Shown here piece by piece: positions 17,376 through 24,504 of a DNA stretch of 24,504 nucleotides (position 1 is the stretch's first letter; each line of letters starts with the position of its first letter). Location of the stretch: contig JAAOIJ010000097.1 in the NCBI GenBank assembly GCA_015163815.1, positions 1 to 24,504 on the forward strand, written 5' to 3'. This stretch comes from Endozoicomonadaceae bacterium. GTDB taxonomy: Bacteria > Pseudomonadota > Gammaproteobacteria > Pseudomonadales > Endozoicomonadaceae. The position numbers and the translations under genes are program-made. Below the pieces are notes generated by a model. That model saw nothing but the letters and a program-made list of their open reading frames with translations. It did not search any database and was not told the origin of the DNA.

Positions 17376-17493
17376 TTTTTATTCGCTTTTTCCTATGAAT
17401 GAAGTCATGATAAAATAATATGTTATTTCAAAATAACGGTTCATACAGTCAATAGATCCTATGTTATTTTCAGCTGATTAACTCAATAATATG

Positions 17494-18639
17494 CTAAATA
17501 ATATAGGCTTTTAATAATGCAATAAAACGATCAAACAATATATTAGCATCATGTGGCCCCGGACTCGCTTCTGGATGCCCTTGGAAGCCAAATACAGGGC
17601 AGACAGTATGTGATAATCCTTGCAAACTTTGATCAAATAAGGAACGATGTGTTATTTGCAAACAATCTGGTAAACTACTGTCATTCACTGCAAAATTATG
17701 ATTTTGACTGGTAATCAAGACTTTTTTCGTCAAGATATCTTGAACTGGATGATTTGCACCATGATGTCCAAATTTCATTTTACTGGTTGTAGCGCCACAA
17801 GCTAAAGCAATTAATTGATAACCCAAACAAACACCAAACACAGGTATTTTGTTGTCAATAAATATTTTTGTAGCTTCAATAGCATAGTGACAAGCAGCCG
17901 GATCACCTGGTCCATTGGATAAAAAAATACCATGTGGCTTCATCGCTAAGACTGTTTCAGTGGTTGTTGTCGCTGGAACAACCGTTACATGACAGCCTTT
18001 TTGAATGAGTTGATGCAAAATGCTGGATTTAATACCGAAATCATAAGCCACCACATGATACTGAGAAGGCAATACAGGGTCTCCATAGTGCAAAGGATCT
18101 ATATTAGATGACTTGATAGTTTTTGCATTGAGCGTATAAATTGTTTGACAAGACACTTGTTTTGCTAAATCTAAGCCAACTAAGCCGCTAAATGAATTGG
18201 CCTTCTGTAATGCTTGATCATAATTGATATCACCAGCCATGATACAGGCTTTCATGCTCCCTTTAGAGCGCAATAAAGTGGTTATTTTTCGACAATCAAC
18301 ACCAGCAATTGCAATAGTATTTTGAGATTTCAAATAATCGGGTAAAGACTGAACACTTCTCCAGTTACTCGCTATTTTTGACATATTCTTCAGAATTAAA
18401 CCAGCCGCTTGAATTTTATTAGATTCTGAATCCGCTTCAGTAATCCCTGTATTGCCAATATGAGGATAAGTAAAGGTAATCAATTGATTAGAATACGAAG
18501 GATCAGTAATAATTTCTTGATAACCTGTGATTGATGTATTAAAAACTAGTTCGCCTACTGCTATTCCTTGAGATCCAACAGAAAAACCAGAAAATTGCGT
18601 ACCATCTTCCAAAACTAGTAATGCATTTTTTGATAACAT
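17494..18639 (-). CDS. carA: Carbamoyl phosphate synthase, small (glutaminase) subunit
   Basis: CarA hydrolyses glutamine and channels ammonia to CarB. The product is 381 residues (382 in E. coli). The N-terminal CPSase domain has LVLEDGTQFSGFSVG and NTSITGYQEIITDPSY. The class I glutamine amidotransferase domain has LSNGPGDP (240-247), the nucleophile Cys271 in FGVCLGYQ, and the His355-Pro-Glu357 pair in GFQGHPEASPGPHD. The ATG at 18639 lacks a strong Shine-Dalgarno. It is the first gene of carA-carB-greA and sits behind a good promoter at 18784-18812, with a leader of about 140 nt. No ArgR or PyrH-type operator was recognised. Confidence 0.97.
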   Translation of the reverse strand: MLSKNALLVLEDGTQFSGFSVGSQGIAVGELVFNTSITGYQEIITDPSYSNQLITFTYPHIGNTGITEADSESNKIQAAGLILKNMSKIASNWRSVQSLPDYLKSQNTIAIAGVDCRKITTLLRSKGSMKACIMAGDINYDQALQKANSFSGLVGLDLAKQVSCQTIYTLNAKTIKSSNIDPLHYGDPVLPSQYHVVAYDFGIKSSILHQLIQKGCHVTVVPATTTTETVLAMKPHGIFLSNGPGDPAACHYAIEATKIFIDNKIPVFGVCLGYQLIALACGATTSKMKFGHHGANHPVQDILTKKVLITSQNHNFAVNDSSLPDCLQITHRSLFDQSLQGLSHTVCPVFGFQGHPEASPGPHDANILFDRFIALLKAYII

Positions 18640-18783
18640 ATCTGTATTATTTACCTCATACTAAGTAAAACGAATTACATCAATACAAGTCAATACAAGC
18701 AAGAAGTAACGCATCGTTTAAATGGGAACGACACTCTATTTAAATGAAGCATACGACATCAAATATTGGCCAAAATTCTCGAT

Positions 18784-18812
18784 AATCTATCAGAGATCAA
18801 TTTTCTTGTCAA
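18784..18812 (-). promoter_or_regulatory. carA: Candidate sigma70 promoter of carA-carB-greA
   Basis: On the minus strand a consensus TTGACA (18812-18807) is separated by 17 nt from TAGATT (18789-18784, 4/6). This gives a leader of about 140 nt before the carA ATG. A second, weaker TTGACT lies closer to the gene, as is common for tandem car promoters, but it lacks a good -10. Confidence 0.5.
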
Positions 18813-18967
18813 ATGAATTATACTGATCAATAGATCACATCATGCGCTACAAAACTGAAGTCATCCTACGCATAATTTTATGATCATCAATAATATACAT
18901 GAGAGGCTGTCAGATCAGATGACTGATTGCAACTAGAGTCAATGATTTGCTTATTGCATGAACACTG

Positions 18968-18997
18968 ATGCTAAGCAGCAGGTTGATCTCTTAGCAT
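18968..18997 (-). terminator. Perfect 8-bp inverted repeat downstream of the persulfide dioxygenase gene
   Basis: ATGCTAAG (18968-18975) and CTTAGCAT (18990-18997) form a perfect stem with a 14-nt loop, about 100 nt past the stop at 19101. The T-run of an intrinsic terminator is missing, so a terminator role is only possible. Confidence 0.3.
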
Positions 18998-19100
18998 AAC
19001 ATTACCTCTGCATGAAATATATTTTTTCTCTGTGTTGCGACAAAAATACGCTGTTCTTTTTTATAATATGAATGACATGACACACATTATCTTTAATACG

Positions 19101-19787
19101 TCAAATACGCCCACAGTTCAAATTAGCTGGTACCGTTTCGTGAATCAATTTTGGTGTTGGCAAATTCAGAGATAACATCAGTTGATGATACGCTTCAGCT
19201 GTTTTTACTTGCAGTCTAGGGTTATGTTGTTTTTCTTCTTGAATTGTACTCCAAGTCATCCCGTTATCATGCCCAGGATATATACGTGTTTCACTCGGCA
19301 AGGTCATCAAATGATTTAAACTAGACCAAGCTTGTTTTGAGTTACCTGACTGAAAATCGGTTCGACCTGTTCCTCGAACAAGCAAAGTATCTCCTGTGAG
19401 TACATAATGTTGTTCTTCATTATAAAAACAACAAGAATCACTTGTATGGCCTGGTGTCTCAAAACAAATAAATTGCGTATTGCCAATACAAAAAGTATCT
19501 AAATGGGCTAATGCTTTTGTGACACCAGTCACTTTCGCTTTGTCAGACATAATAATGTCACATTGCGTTTGATCTTGCAGTAAACCAGCAGCCGTAATAT
19601 GATCAGCATGCACATGCGTATCAGCCACAGCCACTAAAGTTATGGATAATTCTTTTAATAAATTTAAATATTGTTCAACACGATGATATACTGGATCGAC
19701 TAATATAGCCATTTTCTTATTATCTACTTGACTACTAATCAGATAAGTATAAGTAGACGTTTCTGCATCAAAAAGTTGGCGTAACAT
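19101..19787 (-). CDS. ETHE1-type persulfide (sulfur) dioxygenase, metallo-beta-lactamase fold
   Basis: This protein is likely to oxidise glutathione persulfide to sulfite with a mononuclear iron, a step in sulfide detoxification. The chosen start is the ATG at 19787 (228 residues). It has GGAG about 10 nt upstream, and its product begins MLRQLFDAETSTYTYL, as ETHE1 proteins do. A GTG at 19838 would add 17 residues without a ribosome binding site. Metal ligands are THVHADH (His58, His60, Asp62, His63), His114 in PGHT, Asp133 in TGDTLLVRGTGRTDF and His173 in YPGHD. The GTGRTDF segment distinguishes ETHE1 from glyoxalase II. No rhodanese domain is fused. It lies 76 bp after rplI on the same strand. 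A generic MBL hydrolase is the alternative. Confidence 0.85.
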   Translation of the reverse strand: MLRQLFDAETSTYTYLISSQVDNKKMAILVDPVYHRVEQYLNLLKELSITLVAVADTHVHADHITAAGLLQDQTQCDIIMSDKAKVTGVTKALAHLDTFCIGNTQFICFETPGHTSDSCCFYNEEQHYVLTGDTLLVRGTGRTDFQSGNSKQAWSSLNHLMTLPSETRIYPGHDNGMTWSTIQEEKQHNPRLQVKTAEAYHQLMLSLNLPTPKLIHETVPANLNCGRI

Positions 19788-19863
19788 CGTAAGATTGCTC
19801 CAATTGATAGCTTGTATAATGTCAATGAAGTCATACACTATACAAAAATGCTTGTATTGTCGA

Positions 19864-20316
19864 TTAATCTTCTGCTTTTACATATACTTTAATCATCGAT
19901 TTCAGATCAGCATGCAATTGTAATGGAATATCATATTCTCCGATATTTCGAATAGGTCCATCAGGCATTTGGATTTCACGTTTTGTAATCTTAACTTTTG
20001 CAGCCGAGCTAATTGAGTCAGCTAAATCACGAACACCAATAGATCCAAATAATTTACCTTCTTCACTGGCTTTGGCTGTTAAAGTCAACTCAATTTCTGA
20101 TAAAGCTTTGGCTCGATCTTGCGCTAAAGCTAATTTTTCATTGGCTTTACGCTCTAATTCTTTTCGACGCGTTTCAAATTCTACAAGATTGGCTTTCGTT
20201 GCCTGTATTGCTTTTTCAAAAGGTAGTAGAAAATTTCGCGCATAACCTACTTTCACTTTAGCAGTCGAACCTAGTTGACCTAACCCTATAATATTTTCTA
20301 ATAAAATGACTTCCAC
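19864..20316 (-). CDS. rplI: 50S ribosomal protein L9
   Basis: L9 binds 23S rRNA near the L1 stalk and restrains mRNA slippage. The 150-residue product is full length. The N-terminal domain has MEVILLENIIGLGQLGSTAKVKVGYARNFLLP, the conserved L9 signature with the VKVGYARNFLLP loop. A long charged helix follows (about 45-75), then the C-terminal RNA-binding domain with KLFGSIG. The start is GTG at 20316 with a strong GAGGAG 7 nt upstream. It is the last gene of the rpsF-rpsR-DUF2232-rplI cluster, the usual gammaproteobacterial order. Confidence 0.97.
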   Translation of the reverse strand: MEVILLENIIGLGQLGSTAKVKVGYARNFLLPFEKAIQATKANLVEFETRRKELERKANEKLALAQDRAKALSEIELTLTAKASEEGKLFGSIGVRDLADSISSAAKVKITKREIQMPDGPIRNIGEYDIPLQLHADLKSMIKVYVKAED

Positions 20317-20378
20317 AAAAATACTCCTCTATATTTGCTTGATAACAGTCTGCATGATTTTATGCAGACTGAATCATG

Positions 20379-21239
20379 TCATGATCTCACTTTCTTGCGT
20401 AAATCAAACAAGCTATCATAACATGCAATCACGATAAAAAGTGGGTATACAAACAATAAAAAAAGATACATCAATATAATACATATTTTTTGATACTGAC
20501 CGCTTTTGGCAGCAATAATATCATGTCCCAAAGCTAACCCTGCTAATAATAATGGTATCAAAAATCCAGGCAAGCAAGCTTGCAACCAGATACTTGAACT
20601 CCACATAGTGATCATCATCCCTAATAATAGACATAACAACCAAGGCAAAGGCCATTTAAATTGATAAAATTCTTGTTTCAATCCACCGGGATTATATAAT
20701 ATAGATTGCCAATATCTAGCTAAAAAAATAGATACGACGATATGCAGTAAAACAAAAATGATATATCCTTTTAATAATAACCCCCATAAGAACACAAACT
20801 GTTCTTCTTGAATAAGGGGTTCAGCTCCATTTTGCATGACATAAGACAGCCAATCAGGATAGACCATTTTTAATTGCTGAATAATATTATTCAAAAATTC
20901 TGAATATAGGGTTGTTAATATGCCAACTGTGCAGATCGCAATTGGCACTAGCAGCATCAGCGCTGCAGACCAATGCATTGTGCGACGTAAACAGACAGCT
21001 AATAAAACAGTGCCCAATAAACACAATAAAGGACCAGGAGACTGGTAAGAAAGCCAAATCAAAGCTGGTAACATTGCATAAAAAAAGACAATAGAACCTT
21101 CTTTAAAACCTTTTCTTAATATAATTAAGGCGGCACATGCTGATCCTAAAAAAAATGTCATGGGGATCATATTGGCTAACAAAACGCATATGATAGCATT
21201 GATACGGCTTCGCATAGCAAATCGTGCTAATGCTTCCAT
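20379..21239 (-). CDS. DUF2232 multi-pass membrane protein (YybS-like)
   Basis: The function is not established. The 286-residue product is almost entirely hydrophobic, with about seven or eight predicted membrane segments (for example residues 15-42, 50-66, 70-84, 90-112, 150-172, 198-214, 220-238 and 255-275). The NPGGLKQEFYQFK motif near residue 185 is typical of DUF2232 proteins. Its place between rpsR and rplI is conserved in many gammaproteobacteria and supports the family call. The ATG follows an AGAGAGA stretch, a moderate ribosome binding site. A transporter-like or envelope role has been suggested for the family, but nothing in the sequence decides this. Confidence 0.85.
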   Translation of the reverse strand: MEALARFAMRSRINAIICVLLANMIPMTFFLGSACAALIILRKGFKEGSIVFFYAMLPALIWLSYQSPGPLLCLLGTVLLAVCLRRTMHWSAALMLLVPIAICTVGILTTLYSEFLNNIIQQLKMVYPDWLSYVMQNGAEPLIQEEQFVFLWGLLLKGYIIFVLLHIVVSIFLARYWQSILYNPGGLKQEFYQFKWPLPWLLCLLLGMMITMWSSSIWLQACLPGFLIPLLLAGLALGHDIIAAKSGQYQKICIILMYLFLLFVYPLFIVIACYDSLFDLRKKVRS

Positions 21240-21273
21240 GAATAATCTCTCTTAATGCTGACTCAATAAAACC

Positions 21274-21498
21274 TTAGTGTCTATCACAATAAGGCATTAA
21301 CGCTAAATAACGCGCCCTTTTCACTGCTTTAGCCAGTTGACGTTGATAGTGTGCTTTTGTACCTGTGATTCGGTTTGGTACAATTTTACCTGTTTCTGTT
21401 GTATACGCTTTCAATGTTGCTAAATCTTTATAATCAATTTCTTTCACGCATTCTGCCGTAAATCGACAAAATTTACGACGTCTAAAAAATGAAGCCAT
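21274..21498 (-). CDS. rpsR: 30S ribosomal protein S18
   Basis: S18 pairs with S6 on the platform of the small subunit. The start is set at the ATG at 21498, giving 74 residues beginning MASFFRRRKFCRFTAE, the family's standard N-terminus. AAAAAGGT lies about 7 nt upstream. A longer frame begins at a TTG seven codons earlier (21519), but that extension would contain the ribosome binding site itself and is not seen in the family. The core motifs are DYKDLATLKAY, GKIVPNRITGTKAHYQRQLAKAVKRARYLALMPY. The gene follows rpsF by about 58 bp. Confidence 0.97.
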   Translation of the reverse strand: MASFFRRRKFCRFTAECVKEIDYKDLATLKAYTTETGKIVPNRITGTKAHYQRQLAKAVKRARYLALMPYCDRH

Positions 21499-21556
21499 TC
21501 TATTTACCTTTTTATTCAATCAGTTGACATGGGATCTATTGTATTGAAAATCAGTT

Positions 21557-21958
21557 TCATGATTCATGCTTTGAAAGTACTTCTTCATCAAATTTATTAC
21601 TATGTTCTGCTCGATTATTTGATGCAGGGGCACGTTCATTATCTTGTGATAATATTAAAGAAGGTGTTGTAATAGCTTCCTGTTTAGAAACAATCATATA
21701 ACGTAGAATCGCATCGTTAAACATAAAACTATGCTGCAATTCTTTTAACATATCATAAGTACATTCAATATTTAGCATGACATAATGTGCTTTATGTATT
21801 TTTTTAATAGGGTAAGCTAATGCTCTTCGTCCCCAGTCTTCCAGTCGATGTAATTTGCCTTTTGTATCAGTAATTAACTTTTTATAGCGTTCTAGCATCA
21901 CAGGTACCTGATCACTTTGATCAGCATGAACTAAAAAAACAACTTCATAATGGCGCAT
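21557..21958 (-). CDS. rpsF: 30S ribosomal protein S6
   Basis: S6 forms a heterodimer with S18 and binds the central domain of 16S rRNA. The 133-residue product starts MRHYEVVFLVHADQSDQVP and has the family motif DWGRRALAYPIKKIHKAHYVMLNIE (about 42-66) and the ILRYMIV strand. A charged C-terminal tail of about 35 residues (SLILSQDNERAPASNNRAEH...) follows, as in other gammaproteobacterial S6 proteins that are substrates of RimK. The ribosome binding site AAGGAG 5 nt before the ATG is the strongest in the window. It is the first gene of the ribosomal cluster and has a leader hairpin at 21982-22001. Confidence 0.97.
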   Translation of the reverse strand: MRHYEVVFLVHADQSDQVPVMLERYKKLITDTKGKLHRLEDWGRRALAYPIKKIHKAHYVMLNIECTYDMLKELQHSFMFNDAILRYMIVSKQEAITTPSLILSQDNERAPASNNRAEHSNKFDEEVLSKHES

Positions 21959-21981
21959 ATAAGCTCCTTATGGATATAAAA

Positions 21982-22001
21982 GCTGTCCATTTTGGTACAG
22001 C
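21982..22001 (-). promoter_or_regulatory. Leader hairpin upstream of rpsF
   Basis: On the minus strand GCTGT-A-CCA-AAA-TGG-ACAGC folds into an 8-bp stem with one bulged A and an AAA loop. CTTTTAT follows, and the element ends 23 nt before the rpsF ATG. It could be an attenuator or a site for feedback by S6:S18, which are known to bind a structured rpsF leader in many bacteria. The CCG element of the known motif was not found, so the identification is open. Confidence 0.4.
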
Positions 22002-22511
22002 AAGGAGGTCAGTATTTTTCAAGCAAATAAAGCTTTATTTTTAAAATCAAGCTGTGCTTTCATTGAGTCAATATCAATTAAATACAGAAATATCAATAAA
22101 AACTAAATATTACAATCACTAGAAAACCAATATATAAAAATTTACAAATAAAATCAAGCAATACCCTTATTTTTCATAAAAATATTAGGTTACATGACTC
22201 GCTTTATATAGCGATGATCATGAGAAATAACTATCAATTTATGGACAAATGAGTCCTTTTGGATATATTGGATAACGCATGCACTCTAGATAGGCATGAT
22301 TTAAGAGAAAATGATATCATATCAGACTATCGTATACATACAAACAAGGAAAGTAAAAAATAACATATATTACAACTGCTTACAAAAAAAATAACTGATA
22401 TTTTATCATCAAATATACTGAATATTCAGAAAATATAAAAAACAAAGGAACTATTTCACTGTCTCTGTGTTCTTACCTATATAACTCACAACAATATAAG
22501 TAGGTATGAAT
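22002..22511. other. Divergent gap between rpsF and the STAS gene
   Basis: AT-rich and without a gene. It should hold the promoters of both the rpsF cluster (minus) and the STAS gene (plus), but no clear -35/-10 pair stood out. A 12-bp perfect palindrome, CTGAATATTCAG at 22418-22429, lies about 85 nt before the STAS start and is a candidate operator. Confidence 0.4.
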
Positions 22512-22946
22512 ATGAGCGACGGCATGTACAATTTCAAATTAAGCGAAGCCGCTTTAGATGATTTACTCTCTAAAGGGCAGTATGCTGAATACAATAATCA
22601 AATGAGGCGTGAAAATTTTAAAAAAAATGAATTTGCTGCTCATCTTGATGAAGATGATACCCATTACCTCATGACTTTGTCTGGGGCATTGAATCATAAT
22701 ACATTTTATATTTTTAAATCCATTTTAACTCGCATATCTGACAATACGAATAAATCACTTGAAATTGATTGCTCTCAATTATTAAGCATTAATAGCACAG
22801 GTTTAAGTGAATTTTTGAAACTTGCACGCTGTTTTTCAAAAAAGATGACACTTTTTCATGTTAATCAATCGATTTTAGCTATACTTGATATGAGTGGTTT
22901 ATTAAAAATAATCAACATTGCACCAGCTGAAACAGAGATACATTAA
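22512..22946 (+). CDS. STAS-domain protein (anti-sigma factor antagonist-like)
   Basis: The product is 144 residues from the ATG at 22512. That start is preferred because TAGGT lies 6 nt before it; an ATG at 22506 directly abuts TAGGT. Residues 1-45 are charged and not recognised. The rest is a STAS fold: YLMTLSGAL strand, SLEIDCSQLLSINSTGLSEFLKLAR (strand, loop and helix), MTLFHVNQSILAILDMSGLLKIINI. In SpoIIAA-type antagonists the loop is DSSG with a phosphorylated Ser. Here it reads NSTG, keeping the Ser. No cognate kinase or sigma factor gene lies nearby. Partner-switching or membrane lipid asymmetry (MlaB-like) roles are both possible; neither can be decided here. Confidence 0.8.
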   Translation: MSDGMYNFKLSEAALDDLLSKGQYAEYNNQMRRENFKKNEFAAHLDEDDTHYLMTLSGALNHNTFYIFKSILTRISDNTNKSLEIDCSQLLSINSTGLSEFLKLARCFSKKMTLFHVNQSILAILDMSGLLKIINIAPAETEIH

Positions 22947-22995
22947 TATTCGCATCTCAGTATATTTTACTTAGGCATGCTTTTTATTACAATCC

Positions 22996-23134
22996 GAGAG
23001 CTTTGCAATAAGACAAAAAAGACTCCTGATATGATCTTTTTTATTAAAATAGTTTAAAAAATGAAATAATTTATGTGTTGTTTGAATAAAAAAATACATA
23101 AATTATTCATTGAACTGCTTATTGCAAAGGTCTC
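22996..23134 (-). mobile_element. MITE-like element, copy B (139 bp), inverted relative to copy A
   Basis: The ends are GAGAGCTTTGCAATAAG (one mismatch to copy A) and the complement of GAGACCTTTGCAATAAG. The flanks are AATCC (22991-22995) and AATCT (23135-23139), a 5-bp target duplication with one change. The interior matches the reverse complement of copy A at roughly nine bases in ten. It contains a long hairpin, 23060-23076 with 23096-23111 (16 pairs, one bulge). It sits between the STAS and Fic genes, 67 bp before the Fic start codon. Confidence 0.85.
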
Positions 23135-23201
23135 AATCTGCATCAAGCCTGCAATCGTTTTACTGGATTAAAACAAAGAAATAACAAGATAAGGAGACAA
23201 A

Positions 23202-24504
23202 ATGGATAAATTGACAGTTACCCCACTCTGTATCTTACCTGCTAATGATAACATGATAGAAAACCAGCTCAGAAAAGAATCTAAGAATGCCAAACTGCCT
23301 AGTATAGCAGAAGCATCTTCCTTATTACTGATAAAAGAGGATACCCTGCCAACACCATCAAGCCATGATACTACAATACTTGAAGAAATGGCTAAAACAG
23401 CTAGCAGCCCTGCTTTACAAACTTTTATAAACGACCCTTGCTCTATTTTTGAATATAGGCCTCCAGCTGTTTTTATAACGTACTTAATGGATTCCATTCA
23501 ACATCATGATCTTGAAAGTCAAAAATTGATCTTAAATCATTTTATTCAGTTAATTCAATACAAGGCATTAACAGATCAAACATATCAACAAATATGGTTT
23601 TATCCTAATCCAGATAGCCCTGATATAATTTATAAGCAATGTTATACAGCAAAAACTAAACAAGCTCGACTACTTGAATTATTAACTAATCAAATAGAAG
23701 CTATCGATGAAGAGCAAGCATTAAGGCAAGAAATTCAGCATTATCCTGCTTTTAAACACTTCAACCCATGTGATTTATGGCGTTTAATCATTAATAAAGA
23801 AGATCATGAAAAAAAAGGAAAATACGGTTATGAAAATCAGACAGGTTATTTAAAAGGTGCTTTGAGAGGATTTAGATATATTTTATCGCAAGTATATTCA
23901 AATAAATTCCAAATATCCTGGGAAACCTTACTAAAAACACATAGATTAATGACAACCGAGGTTGAAAATGAACATAGATGCTCAATCAATTCCATACAGG
24001 CACTTGATTCTCCAATCCGATCATCTTTTCGTTTAATGGTGCCGGAGCACGCTACAATAGCAGGTATAAAGGAAATGCTAAATGAAGAAGTCTCGCAAAT
24101 ATCAACCGAATCCAGTATCTCGCATAACATGAAATATTATACTTTATTAGAAACAAAACAAGAAAAACAAGAGCGACGATACTTATGTCACAGCAGAAAA
24201 GATCACACTCAAGAAAATAATATAGCGCTGATCAAGGAATTACTATTCAATTTACAAAGCAAGCTTAACAAAGCAAAAAATGCTGAAGAAAAAGAATTAC
24301 AGATATCATTCTGCCTAGCTAATATCAACAGAACACATTTCTTTCCGGATGGCAACATAAGAGCATTAGCAGCTTTTTGCATAGGTATTCGATTAGCGTA
24401 TGATTTACCGCCTATTATATGGGATAATTCTAATATTTTAGATGGTTATTCTTACCAAGAAATAGCAGCAGCTCAAAGACAAGGAGCTCACAACTTTCAG
24501 CAAA
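23202..24504 (+). CDS. Fic-domain protein, putative effector, partial at its C-terminus
   Basis: The frame is open from the ATG at 23202, after a strong AAGGAG 6 nt upstream, to the window edge: 434 codons with no stop. The motif at His379-Arg387 (HFFPDGNIR) matches the Fic core HxFx[D/E]GNxxR in order: catalytic His, Phe, Asp, Gly-Asn and Arg. Fic enzymes transfer AMP or another phosphate-bearing group from a nucleotide to target hydroxyls. The usual Gly or Lys before the final Arg is Ile here. No signal peptide is present, and the first 370 residues match nothing I recognise. They are helical, and residues about 205-225 (KKGKYGYENQTGYLKGALRGF) are basic. An effector secreted by a type IV system is inferred from context only. 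A non-effector Fic protein is possible. Confidence 0.75.
   Translation, partial: MDKLTVTPLCILPANDNMIENQLRKESKNAKLPSIAEASSLLLIKEDTLPTPSSHDTTILEEMAKTASSPALQTFINDPCSIFEYRPPAVFITYLMDSIQHHDLESQKLILNHFIQLIQYKALTDQTYQQIWFYPNPDSPDIIYKQCYTAKTKQARLLELLTNQIEAIDEEQALRQEIQHYPAFKHFNPCDLWRLIINKEDHEKKGKYGYENQTGYLKGALRGFRYILSQVYSNKFQISWETLLKTHRLMTTEVENEHRCSINSIQALDSPIRSSFRLMVPEHATIAGIKEMLNEEVSQISTESSISHNMKYYTLLETKQEKQERRYLCHSRKDHTQENNIALIKELLFNLQSKLNKAKNAEEKELQISFCLANINRTHFFPDGNIRALAAFCIGIRLAYDLPPIIWDNSNILDGYSYQEIAAAQRQGAHNFQQ

Larger units (their letters stand above)
18640..19100. other. 461-bp gap between carA and the persulfide dioxygenase gene
   Basis: No gene is seen. The right part lies downstream of the dioxygenase gene and holds an inverted repeat (18968-18997). 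The left part holds the carA promoter (18784-18812). A small TGATC-AATA-GATCA stem lies near 18833. Confidence 0.5.

Noticed and set aside
19788..19838. 17-codon N-terminal extension of the persulfide dioxygenase from a GTG
   Set aside because: It has no ribosome binding site, whereas the ATG at 19787 has GGAG and matches the family N-terminus.
23168..24130. Minus-strand frames of 109 and 94 codons opposite the Fic gene
   Set aside because: The plus-strand frame is much longer, has a strong ribosome binding site and a Fic motif; these are shadows.

Overview
The window is AT-rich, gene-sparse DNA. By protein content it comes from a gammaproteobacterium, most likely a host-associated or intracellular Legionellales-type organism. 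That placement is an inference from three things: gammaproteobacterial core genes (rpsF-rpsR-DUF2232-rplI, carA-carB-greA, hemF-aroE, dnaB, a topA with three Cys4 fingers), long non-coding gaps between them, and flanking genes that look like secreted or effector proteins (a duplicated 884-residue protein with a signal peptide, and a Fic-domain protein).

Layout. (1) 1-4349, accessory: the 5' part of an IS256-family transposase running off the left edge, a 137-bp MITE-like element with a 5-bp target duplication, and a minus-strand gene for a large secreted protein built from two diverged copies of a unit of about 400 residues. (2) 4846-8502, a plus-strand operon: purE, tsaC, hemF, aroE and a glycerophosphodiester phosphodiesterase, with a good sigma70-type promoter at 4670-4698. 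The last three genes overlap or nearly overlap. (3) 8520-21958, all minus strand: dnaB, topA, carA-carB-greA, an ETHE1-type persulfide dioxygenase, and rpsF-rpsR-DUF2232-rplI. (4) 22512 to the right edge, plus strand: a small STAS-domain protein, a second, inverted copy of the MITE, and the first 434 codons of a large protein with a Fic motif.

The core genes cover purine synthesis (purE), tRNA t6A formation (tsaC), oxygen-dependent heme synthesis (hemF), the shikimate pathway (aroE), phospholipid headgroup turnover (gdpD), replication and supercoiling (dnaB, topA), transcript cleavage (greA), carbamoyl phosphate for pyrimidines and arginine (carAB), sulfide detoxification and ribosome assembly. 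dnaB lies about 10 kb from rplI, although the two are adjacent in many relatives, so the block has probably been rearranged.

The items most worth following up are the duplicated secreted protein, the Fic protein with an isoleucine in its motif, and the MITE family whose two inverted copies bracket about 21.7 kb. Relic IS and MITE ends also lie in the 827-bp gap between dnaB and topA. No tRNA, rRNA or CRISPR array was seen.
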